A DNA stretch of 21,767 bases from Deltaproteobacteria bacterium (lineage in GTDB: Bacteria > Desulfobacterota > UBA8473), in assembly GCA_030623035.1 (NCBI GenBank), contig JAUXFK010000013.1, positions 1 to 21,767 on the forward strand, in the 5' to 3' direction. Made by a program: the position numbers and the translations under genes. How positions within the stretch are numbered: the first letter of the stretch is position 1; each line of letters begins with the position of its first letter. Under the pieces are notes generated by a model that made no database searches, had not been told where the DNA came from, and worked only from the letters and a program-made list of their open reading frames with translations. This document shows positions 8,099 through 15,581 of this stretch, piece after piece.

Positions 8099-9920
8099 CA
8101 TATTGATCTTAAATCCAATTGCATCCGTTGTATGTGGCCTTCTTTATGCGCTCGGAATGTCAGTTCTGATATTGAGCCTGAACAATAAAACCCTTTGTTC
8201 GATTCGGTCTATATTGCTTCTATCTACTTATCTAGCGATCATTTATATATGCCTGTGGTTCTTTCCACTTCTTATTGGAGGGAGTTTAATCTATCTATTA
8301 TTCCCTGTAAATGAAACAGCAACTGCTTCATTACTGCTGGGAATTACGTTTATAATCCTGGCAATTAACCTGGTTATCCACTTAAAATTCCATTATGTTT
8401 TATTGCCCCGATATGAGATTTGTATAGCAGGGGTCTATGCCTTTTTCATCGTTCTTATGGGTCTTTTGTTATTGGTATTGAGGGGGAAGTATGGGATTGG
8501 CTTTGTCTCTTCTATGGCATATACTGCATTCTTTTTATCTTTATTCGCGTTTGTTCTGTTTTTTCTAAGGGGATTTGCGCATTCGAACACTCATATTTCT
8601 GTGGAAGGTGAAGAAAACCTCTTAGAGAAATGCAAGGAGAAAAGTCGCAAAGTCCTCTGGCTCGGGATAGATAGCGCTACCTGGGATATTATTAATCCAA
8701 TGATTGTTGCAGGGAAACTCCCAAACCTGAATCGGATGATTAAAGGAGGAGGGCGCGGTAGTCTGAAGACCTTTGTTCCTACTCACTCACCGGTTGTATG
8801 GACAACCAAAGCAACCGGGAAGTCTCCGATAAAGCATGGGATAAGAGATTTCTTGGTTTTTAATATTAAGGGATTAGACGGATATATGGAGGTCAAACCT
8901 CTGGATCCGCTTCTATCGAGGATTTTATCCAGGGCTGCAAATTATGGCCTGGTCAAGCGTAGACCGGTCAGCTCTACAGATAGAAAGTCTCTCGCAATCT
9001 GGAATATATTATCGGGGATGGGCTATAAAGTCGGGGTTGTTAGCTGGTTCGTTACGGATCCGGTAGAGAAGATAAACGGGTTCATGGTCCCTGAATTTTA
9101 CTACACGATTGGTCGAAAAAGAAGGGGGTCATCTTCGGCTATCCACCCTTTAGATATAGAAGACAAATTAAGAAGCATAAAGAAAGAGGTGGAAGAACGT
9201 TTCAATAGTAAGTCTGGAGAAGATGAGGTAAAAGACAGATTCTCTATCAAAAGTGACTTGAATGAGCGAGAAAGACGAAAATTTAATATATTAAAGGTAT
9301 TTTATTTTCACGATGTATTGCGCGTGAAAGTGATCAACTATCTAATGCATATTTTCGATTTGGATATGCTTATGGCTTACTTCCATGGCATCGACGCAGT
9401 ACAACATCATTTCTGGGACGATCAGAATAAGGATGAAAGCACTTATAAGGATGTAATTACTCTTTATTATGAATATTTAGATGAAACAATCGGCGGATTA
9501 TTAGATGAGGTTTCTGATCCCAAAACGGTTTTTATTACATCAGACCATGGTCATGGACCCATGAAATATTATAAAAAGTTCTATAATGTCATAATGAGCA
9601 AAGAGAAAATTTCCGGCTCTCATGTTGATGGTCCTGATGGGATATTTATCGCATATGGCGATGGGATTAAGAAAGGGGTATCTGTAGAAGACATGTCGGT
9701 TTATGATGTTGTACCAACAATATTACCAATTTTCGGTTTACCTATAGGAAAGGACATGGATGGCCGACCGATTTCAGAAATTCTTGATGATTCCATTCCG
9801 GCCATTACATATATCACTTCCTATGAAGGCCGGTTATCCGTTTATGCAGGGGATGCAGAAGATTTAAGCGAAGATAAGGAGATATTGGACAGGCTAAGGG
9901 ACCTTGGGTATATCGATTAA
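8088..9920 (+). CDS. Membrane-anchored alkaline-phosphatase-superfamily phosphodiesterase/transferase A
   Basis: The N-terminal part (to about residue 165) has five or six membrane helices. The rest is a type I phosphodiesterase/nucleotide pyrophosphatase-like domain of the alkaline phosphatase superfamily. Metal-site residues are visible: Asp195 (LGIDSATW), Asp436 and His440 (GIDAVQHHFW), Asp486 and His487 (TSDHGHG), His512 (SGSHVDG). The candidate nucleophile is Ser234 in PTHSPVVWTT, where many family members have Thr. Five helices plus a phosphatase-fold domain is also the layout of EptA and LtaS, which transfer phosphoethanolamine or phosphoglycerol, so a phospho-substituent transferase is a reasonable guess. 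The protein ends LRDLGYID, like the AP-type protein at 11617-13215. I chose GTG 8088 because GAGGG lies five bases upstream; the frame also opens at TTG 8076. The start overlaps the acyltransferase gene by 11 bases. The substrate is unknown. Confidence 0.85.
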   Translation: MWNNILILNPIASVVCGLLYALGMSVLILSLNNKTLCSIRSILLLSTYLAIIYICLWFFPLLIGGSLIYLLFPVNETATASLLLGITFIILAINLVIHLKFHYVLLPRYEICIAGVYAFFIVLMGLLLLVLRGKYGIGFVSSMAYTAFFLSLFAFVLFFLRGFAHSNTHISVEGEENLLEKCKEKSRKVLWLGIDSATWDIINPMIVAGKLPNLNRMIKGGGRGSLKTFVPTHSPVVWTTKATGKSPIKHGIRDFLVFNIKGLDGYMEVKPLDPLLSRILSRAANYGLVKRRPVSSTDRKSLAIWNILSGMGYKVGVVSWFVTDPVEKINGFMVPEFYYTIGRKRRGSSSAIHPLDIEDKLRSIKKEVEERFNSKSGEDEVKDRFSIKSDLNERERRKFNILKVFYFHDVLRVKVINYLMHIFDLDMLMAYFHGIDAVQHHFWDDQNKDESTYKDVITLYYEYLDETIGGLLDEVSDPKTVFITSDHGHGPMKYYKKFYNVIMSKEKISGSHVDGPDGIFIAYGDGIKKGVSVEDMSVYDVVPTILPIFGLPIGKDMDGRPISEILDDSIPAITYITSYEGRLSVYAGDAEDLSEDKEILDRLRDLGYID

Positions 9921-10040
9921 AAAGTTTTAAAAAAGCGGCTTTTTCTTGCTTGGATAGTTTTTCGGTAAGTGAATAGCTGCTTTATATTTTTCAACATTCT
10001 CGGTTGGTTCTCGTTTTGAGTAGTCTGTATAGATAACAAT

Positions 10041-11549
10041 ATGGCTCGAGATATGAAAAAAAAGGAAATGGATAAACGCGGTATCTCCGAGGTTCGCAGA
10101 ATAGGGAAAAACTCTTTCTTCCTGTTAATGTCAAGGGCTTTTGGGATAAGCGTAACCCTGGGGATCATCGTTGTGGTAGCAAGGTATCTTGGGGTTGAGT
10201 CATTTGGCTTTTATGCTTTGGTCGTTGCGATTTCTATGGCAATAAGGCCGTTAACGGATTTCGGGTTTGACCGTATTATTTGCCGGGAGATATCGAAAAA
10301 AAAGAGTGGCGCAGATATATATTTAGGGACTACGATTATCACAAAAATTGTCTTTTCTATTGTTTTATTTAGTATCTCCGGTCTGTTGGTGAGTCGATTC
10401 TCAACCTGGAATCAGGATATCAACCTGGCAATTATCATAGCTATCACAACGGAATTGGCTATGTCTATGGGCCAAACATACCTTTCTGTGATACGGGCAT
10501 TTGAGCGAATGGAGTTTGAATTCATTGCCATTACAATACACAGACTCTCTACGCTCGTTTTGGTGTTAATGGTTGTCCTTTATGATCTGGGATTTACTGC
10601 AATCTTTTATGCGAGGTTTTTATCCTCGATCGCCTATCTTTTTATCTCTGCAATATTGCTTTATGGAAAATTTGTGAGACCAAAATTCCATTTCAATTTT
10701 ACCCTTACAAAATATATCATAAGAGAATCTTTCCCGCTTGCCATATCAAGTTTGCTGATCACCCTTATCTTTAAAGTGGATGTGTTCTTGCTTAAGTGGT
10801 TTGGAAATGAGACGGATATCGCACTTTTTGAGGCCCCTCATCGGTTGATTACACAAATGCAGATTTTTGCAATATCGATTTCTTCAGCCCTATTTCCGGT
10901 TTTGTCTCGTAATGCCAAAGGAGCCTTAAACGGGCTTCTACATCAATATTACAGAAACGCTTATAAATTTTTGCTTATTACCGGCGCATTCGTCGCAACT
11001 TTCTTTTATATAGGAGAGAGACCTTTAATTACGGCAATATTTGGCAGCGGTTTTGCAGAAGCCGCAATCTCACTAAAAATACTGTCTCCAACCATTTGTT
11101 TTCTTTTCCTATCTTCACTCCAGAGCTTATTCATAATTGCAATTGGCAGACAGATTTTAAACACAATATCTATAGCTACCGCTCTCATGATTAATATCCT
11201 GCTGGACGTTTTGTTGATACCCGATTATTCTTATGTTGGTGCCAGTGTTGCCACACTAATCTCATACTTCATCATTATTGCAATTAACTCATATTTTATA
11301 AACGCACAAGGGGTAAAAATACACCTTTTTAGTATTTTTACTAAGACAGCAATAGCTGTATTCATTATGTCTTCAGCAATTTTCATAAATTTCCCCAATA
11401 ATATAATTACCCTAATCTCAAGACTCTGTATTGGTTTGCTGCTTTATATATTTTCGATGCATTTACTTAGAGTATTATCGCAAGAGGAAATCAGTGTTAT
11501 TAAGAATATTATTTACAAAAAAAGCAACACGCCTACCCTGAAAAGATAG
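10041..11549 (+). CDS. Wzx-type polysaccharide flippase (MOP superfamily)
   Basis: Integral membrane protein of 502 residues with about twelve to fourteen hydrophobic helices, matching the polysaccharide-synthesis (Wzx/RfbX) branch of the MOP transporters. Typical features are an early GKNSFFLLMSRAFGISVTL helix followed by ARYLGVESFGFYALVVAI, then IRPLTDFGFDRIICREIS, the pattern common in Wzx-like proteins. A mid-protein FPLAISSLLITLIFKVDVFLL begins the second half. Role: flipping lipid-linked oligosaccharide repeat units across the inner membrane for the polymerase encoded at 5657-7108. It is separated from the gene before it by 120 bases, one of the longer gaps in the locus. The ATG at 10041 lacks a clear Shine-Dalgarno; ATG 10053 and 10071 are alternatives. 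The lipid-linked substrate is unknown. Confidence 0.88.
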   Translation: MARDMKKKEMDKRGISEVRRIGKNSFFLLMSRAFGISVTLGIIVVVARYLGVESFGFYALVVAISMAIRPLTDFGFDRIICREISKKKSGADIYLGTTIITKIVFSIVLFSISGLLVSRFSTWNQDINLAIIIAITTELAMSMGQTYLSVIRAFERMEFEFIAITIHRLSTLVLVLMVVLYDLGFTAIFYARFLSSIAYLFISAILLYGKFVRPKFHFNFTLTKYIIRESFPLAISSLLITLIFKVDVFLLKWFGNETDIALFEAPHRLITQMQIFAISISSALFPVLSRNAKGALNGLLHQYYRNAYKFLLITGAFVATFFYIGERPLITAIFGSGFAEAAISLKILSPTICFLFLSSLQSLFIIAIGRQILNTISIATALMINILLDVLLIPDYSYVGASVATLISYFIIIAINSYFINAQGVKIHLFSIFTKTAIAVFIMSSAIFINFPNNIITLISRLCIGLLLYIFSMHLLRVLSQEEISVIKNIIYKKSNTPTLKR

Positions 11550-11572
11550 AAAACAGCTCGCAGAGATTGGGC

Positions 11573-11586
11573 AAAAGGATCCTTTT
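11573..11586. repeat. 14-base perfect palindrome AAAAGGATCCTTTT
   Basis: A perfect palindrome in the 67-base gap between the flippase and the second AP-superfamily gene, 31 bases before that gene's ATG. It has no loop, so it is a poor RNA hairpin. It could be a protein-binding site or chance in an AT-rich gap. The likely ribosome site, AAGG at 11605-11608, lies just downstream. Confidence 0.4.
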
Positions 11587-11616
11587 TATGAATGTCAGCG
11601 GATTAAGGTAAAAGCA

Positions 11617-13215
11617 ATGAGTGAAAAAAGAGTTTTGGTTATAGGTATTGATGGCGCCACTTTTAAGGTTATCGATCCCCTTATTAAAGATGGATGCCTC
11701 CCAAATATTGCGCAGATAATGAGTAAGGGGGTCAAAGGTATTTTAAACTCTACACTCCCCACTGTAAGTCCGGTTGCCTGGACATCATTTATGACAGGTA
11801 AGAATCCCGATAAGCATCAAATATTTGACTTTTCAAGTAAAATTGAAGGTACTTATAAATTTAAGATGAACAGCGCAAAAGACAGAAAGGCAACGCCCTT
11901 CTGGATGAATCTGAGCGAAAACAATAGGAGAGTTCTTGTTATAGGGGTTACAATGACCTATCCTCCTGACCCGGTGAATGGCTATATGGTTTCCGGTCTC
12001 GGTGCACCACCGGATGTCAGTATAGAGTCTTGTACTCACCCTTCTGAATTTGCAAAAGAGATCGTGAATATGTTTGGGGAATATCGTACGGTACCAAAAG
12101 CGGACTTAAGGAAACTGTCCATCTCAGATTCGGAAAAAAGGAAATATATAAGGGGTATCTTTGATCAAATCGATTATAGGGTAAATCTTTTTAAATATAT
12201 GTGGCAGAAGGAAAGATTCGATTTATCAATGGTATTCTTTCTGGATACGGATGGTATATCCCATTATTTTTGGAAGTACATGGACAGTTCCCATAAAAAG
12301 TATCAAAAAGGTATTTTCAGTAATGCTATCTATAAGGTATATGAAAAGATCGATTGTGCAATAGGGGAGTTGTTAACGATAATAGATGATGATACGGATG
12401 TTGTAATTGTTTCGGACCATGGTTTCGGGTGTTTAAATCGAGTTATATTTTTAAATAACTGGCTGGAATCAAATGGTTATCTTATGTTTAAGGATGATTC
12501 CTTATCAAGTATGGTTTTCTCAAGGATCAAATCTCTTATCAAAAGGCGGAACCCTCGTTTGCAAAAAGAGATAGATTGGCAAAAGACAAAGGCCTTTTTC
12601 AGTGGAACCGTAGGAAATATATATATAAATCTCAAAGGAAGAGACCCGCAAGGCATTGTTCCCAGTGAAAAGTACGATAATTTATGTGATGAAATAAGTG
12701 ATAATTTATTAAATCTTGTAGACCCTGAGACCGAAGAAAGAATTGTTGATCGTGTATACAAAAAAAGGGAGTTATTTCCTGATGAATTTATCGGAAGAGC
12801 ACCTGATTTAATCTTGAGTTTTAGACAGGGGTTTTCAGTAGTCGGAGAAGAGATCAGGCTTCACCATCTAAGTGATAAAGGAGAAATTATAGTCGATTCA
12901 AACAACTGGTCAGGAACACATGAACCGGAAGGGGTATTTATGGCATGCGGGAAAGATATTAAAAAAGGAGAGACCGTCCAAGATGCCAATATTATTGATG
13001 TTGCTCCAACCCTCTTATATTTACTCGGCAGCACGATACCCGAAAGCTATGATGGACAGGTATTGAAATATATATTTAGAACTGATTTTTTAAAGAAAAA
13101 TCCCATTTCATATATAAAAGACGACGATGAGTCACACATAGATAGCGAAGTTTATAATGAAGATGAGAACGAAAAATTACGAAAACAGCTTCGTGACCTC
13201 GGATATATTGACTGA
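11617..13215 (+). CDS. Alkaline-phosphatase-superfamily type I phosphodiesterase B, no membrane segment
   Basis: Predicted metal-dependent phosphodiesterase, pyrophosphatase or phosphotransferase. It lacks a signal peptide and membrane helices, so it should be cytoplasmic unless exported by an unseen route. This contrasts with the membrane-anchored relative at 8088-9920. The metal site is complete: Asp12 (GIDGATF), Asp212 and His216 (DTDGISHYFW), Asp267 and His268 (SDHGFG), His435 (SGTHEPEG). The candidate nucleophile is Ser51 in PTVSPVAWTSFMTG. The late DVAPTLLYLLG and DGQVLKYIF segments are typical of the family. The C-terminus reads LRDLGYID, identical to the relative's last eight residues although the flanks differ. 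The start is supported by AAGG eight bases upstream of the ATG. It sits 32 bases before a radical SAM gene. The substrate is unknown; a nucleotide-, lipid- or glycan-linked phosphodiester is plausible. Confidence 0.87.
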   Translation: MSEKRVLVIGIDGATFKVIDPLIKDGCLPNIAQIMSKGVKGILNSTLPTVSPVAWTSFMTGKNPDKHQIFDFSSKIEGTYKFKMNSAKDRKATPFWMNLSENNRRVLVIGVTMTYPPDPVNGYMVSGLGAPPDVSIESCTHPSEFAKEIVNMFGEYRTVPKADLRKLSISDSEKRKYIRGIFDQIDYRVNLFKYMWQKERFDLSMVFFLDTDGISHYFWKYMDSSHKKYQKGIFSNAIYKVYEKIDCAIGELLTIIDDDTDVVIVSDHGFGCLNRVIFLNNWLESNGYLMFKDDSLSSMVFSRIKSLIKRRNPRLQKEIDWQKTKAFFSGTVGNIYINLKGRDPQGIVPSEKYDNLCDEISDNLLNLVDPETEERIVDRVYKKRELFPDEFIGRAPDLILSFRQGFSVVGEEIRLHHLSDKGEIIVDSNNWSGTHEPEGVFMACGKDIKKGETVQDANIIDVAPTLLYLLGSTIPESYDGQVLKYIFRTDFLKKNPISYIKDDDESHIDSEVYNEDENEKLRKQLRDLGYID

Positions 13216-13247
13216 AAACAGAAAGGAAAATAATTAAGTGGTGTCCA

Positions 13248-14609
13248 ATGGTAAGACAAAAAGTTCTATTAATGGTTCCGATTACATCTCTAATGAACCG
13301 GATCCCCCGTTTTCCAGATTTAGGACTTGGTTATCTAGCCACAGCTATTAAAGATTCAGGCGATAACGTCTCCATTAGAAGCTGGAATATGAACCCATCT
13401 GTAAGGGATTTTAAAAGACATATAAAAGAAAACCGGTTTGACATTGTCGGTATTAAGGTATTCACCAAGGATGTGGCTGCCGCCAAAAAGACAATTAGAA
13501 TCATCAGATCAGTATCTCCTGATACTGTTATCGTAATTGGAGGGCCTCACCCATCGACGAGTGAACCAGAAGAGGTCATGATTGACTTTCCTGAGGGTGA
13601 CTTTATCTTTAGGGGAGAAGCTGAAATAGGGTTACCTGTTTTGATTCAACACATTAGTGAGAGCAGGAAAAATTCTTCAGAGGATCTGAAGGAGATACCA
13701 GGCCTCGTCTGGAGAGAAGGAGATACTGTCCATTCAAATTTACCTATTCTTATTCCTGACATTGATAATTTTGGCATGCCACTATGGGATTTAATGACCC
13801 CGAAGACTTACAAAGTACCAGGTATTCCTGGAGGCCCAGCACACGGATACACTGCACCTATCATAGTCACCAGAGGGTGTTCTTCAAGATGCATGTACTG
13901 TGCTGCCCATAAAATAAACGGCAGAAAAGTAAGATCAAGGAGTGCAAAAGCAGTAGTTGAAGAGATCGGCTTATTGTATGATAAATACAATGTCAGGCAT
14001 CTGGCTATTATGGACACAGGATTTACACAAAATGAAAATATAGTTACTGAAATCTGTGAAGGATTATTAAAAAATAATTTAAATATTGCATGGGATTGTG
14101 TCGGATATGAAGATTTGGCATCTTTAAGTGAAGACATGTTAAAACTGATGAAAAGTGCAGGATGTAAGCTTTTAAATGTTGGGATAGAGTCAGGCTCTGA
14201 CATGATTCGCAAACAAATAAAAAAACAGGGAACGACCAAAGAAATATTCAAGAAGATTCAACTGATAAAAGATGCTGGGATCGGCATTAGAGCCTATTTT
14301 ATGTTAGGGTTTCCTGGAGAGACAAAAAAGGAAATAGAAGATACCATAAACTATGCATTTTCACTTCCTGCCGAATCTGTACAATTCGATATTCCTTGTC
14401 CCCATCCAGGAACTGAGCTGCTGGACTATTTAAAAGAAAAATACAGTGCAAAGAGAATAGACTGGGGGAGATTTGATGTATACAAGTCTCCTTACCCCTT
14501 ATCTGAAGTCAGTTCAAAAGAGCTATATAGAATGCTTAAGAAGGTAAGGCGGCGCATTTTATTTGGATTGGCAAGAAGGAAGCTTACTGGTTTAAGAATA
14601 ATCTATTAA
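13248..14609 (+). CDS. B12-binding-domain radical SAM protein A
   Basis: Two-domain enzyme. The N-terminal part (about residues 1-150) has the Rossmann-like fold of B12-binding radical SAM proteins: FPDLGLGYLATAIKDSG, FDIVGIKVFTKD and IGGPHPSTSEPEE (GGPHP at 98-102). The radical SAM core begins at TRGCSSRCMYCAA with Cys211, Cys215 and Cys218 (CxxxCxxC) to bind the 4Fe-4S cluster and S-adenosylmethionine. Later GIESGSD and MLGFPGET are the usual SAM-binding strands. No DxHxxG motif is visible, so cobalamin, if bound, lacks the lower His ligand, as in many members. Enzymes of this class methylate unactivated carbons, build rings or rearrange skeletons. In this locus a role in modifying a lipid or sugar is inferred only from context. 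The ATG has no well-placed Shine-Dalgarno (AAAGGA is about 20 bases upstream). Confidence 0.87.
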   Translation: MVRQKVLLMVPITSLMNRIPRFPDLGLGYLATAIKDSGDNVSIRSWNMNPSVRDFKRHIKENRFDIVGIKVFTKDVAAAKKTIRIIRSVSPDTVIVIGGPHPSTSEPEEVMIDFPEGDFIFRGEAEIGLPVLIQHISESRKNSSEDLKEIPGLVWREGDTVHSNLPILIPDIDNFGMPLWDLMTPKTYKVPGIPGGPAHGYTAPIIVTRGCSSRCMYCAAHKINGRKVRSRSAKAVVEEIGLLYDKYNVRHLAIMDTGFTQNENIVTEICEGLLKNNLNIAWDCVGYEDLASLSEDMLKLMKSAGCKLLNVGIESGSDMIRKQIKKQGTTKEIFKKIQLIKDAGIGIRAYFMLGFPGETKKEIEDTINYAFSLPAESVQFDIPCPHPGTELLDYLKEKYSAKRIDWGRFDVYKSPYPLSEVSSKELYRMLKKVRRRILFGLARRKLTGLRIIY

Positions 14610-14633
14610 GAAAAAAAAGACTGCTTATAAGGT

Positions 14634-15581
14634 ATGAGACGAACAACTATTTTAATAGTAGATGCAGTTTTTTGGTCATCAGGGAAACTCGGATATTTAA
14701 TCTTTTATATATCAGGTTGGCGCTTTTTGTCTTTTGTAGGAAGATTCATAGGGAGTATTATTTACTGTTACAATAAAAGGGCTAAAGATACAATTAAAGA
14801 TGAGTTAAAACTGCTCTTTGGTAAACGGTTTGACAAAGAAGAGATAGAATATATAACAAAAATGAGTTTTAAGAACTATTATGAACGACAGATAGAAACC
14901 ATATTCTTTGGTGCTATGAACAAACACAGGATAAACAGCATAATGACTGTTGAAGGAATAGAAAATCTTGATTCGGCATTATCAAAGGGAAAAGGGGTTA
15001 TATTATTGCTGTCTCATTTTGGATCCTTTCTTTTACCCCTGCCTTTTCTTGGGCACATGGGGTATAATGTAAATCAGATTGTTGGGAAGCAGATAAATAG
15101 CTCTTTTATTGCTGAAAGGCTTTGGGTATGGAGAAAGAAAGAGGCGGACAGATTGCCTGTGAATTTTATCCAGGTAGATCGGTTCTTAAGACCTCTTTAC
15201 AAAGCCCTCAAAGACAATGAAATAATAGCGATTGCTTTTGACGGAAGAGACAGCACAAAATGGGTAACAACGAAGTTCTTTGAAAGAAAGGCACTGTTTT
15301 CGCCAGGCCCTTTTGAGCTGGCAAGGAAGACAGGCGCTACAATAATTCCAACTTTTGTAGTTAGAACCATCACGGGTACACATAGACTTATATTAGAACC
15401 AGGTCTGAAACTGTCAACACAACGAGACAAGGAAAGTGCCCTTTATCTCGACACAGAAAGATTCACGGAAATATTCTGCAATTATATCGCTAAATATCCC
15501 TGTCATTTTGCAATGGTATTATACAAAGTAAGAAAAGGACAACTGGATGGAGTTAATAACCCCTTTTATGCCGAGGTGTAA
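14634..15581 (+). CDS. LpxL/HtrB-like acyltransferase, paralogue B (non-canonical active site)
   Basis: Second LpxL/HtrB-family acyltransferase of the locus, 315 residues, with a hydrophobic N-terminus (about 5-45) for membrane association. The core repeats the pattern of the copy at 7124-8098: GKGVILLLSHFGSFLLPLPFL, then GHMGYNVNQIVGKQ, and PFELARKTGATIIPTFVVR. His128 is present, but the acidic partner expected five residues on is Leu133. Unlike the other copy it keeps acidic and Arg residues in the middle motif (FDGRDSTKW), so it may be the more active of the two. It lies between two radical SAM genes and its stop codon directly abuts the next gene's GTG, strong evidence of translational coupling. 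The acyl donor and acceptor are unknown; a lipid-linked glycan or a carrier lipid is a reasonable guess. The assigned ATG has AAGG only one base away, so the start is not certain. Confidence 0.84.
   Translation: MRRTTILIVDAVFWSSGKLGYLIFYISGWRFLSFVGRFIGSIIYCYNKRAKDTIKDELKLLFGKRFDKEEIEYITKMSFKNYYERQIETIFFGAMNKHRINSIMTVEGIENLDSALSKGKGVILLLSHFGSFLLPLPFLGHMGYNVNQIVGKQINSSFIAERLWVWRKKEADRLPVNFIQVDRFLRPLYKALKDNEIIAIAFDGRDSTKWVTTKFFERKALFSPGPFELARKTGATIIPTFVVRTITGTHRLILEPGLKLSTQRDKESALYLDTERFTEIFCNYIAKYPCHFAMVLYKVRKGQLDGVNNPFYAEV

Noticed and set aside
9930..9944. AAAAAGC-G-GCTTTTT as a terminator after the membrane AP-superfamily gene
   Set aside because: The palindrome has a one-base centre, so only a weak A/T stem could form; the downstream flippase is in the same direction and probably co-transcribed.
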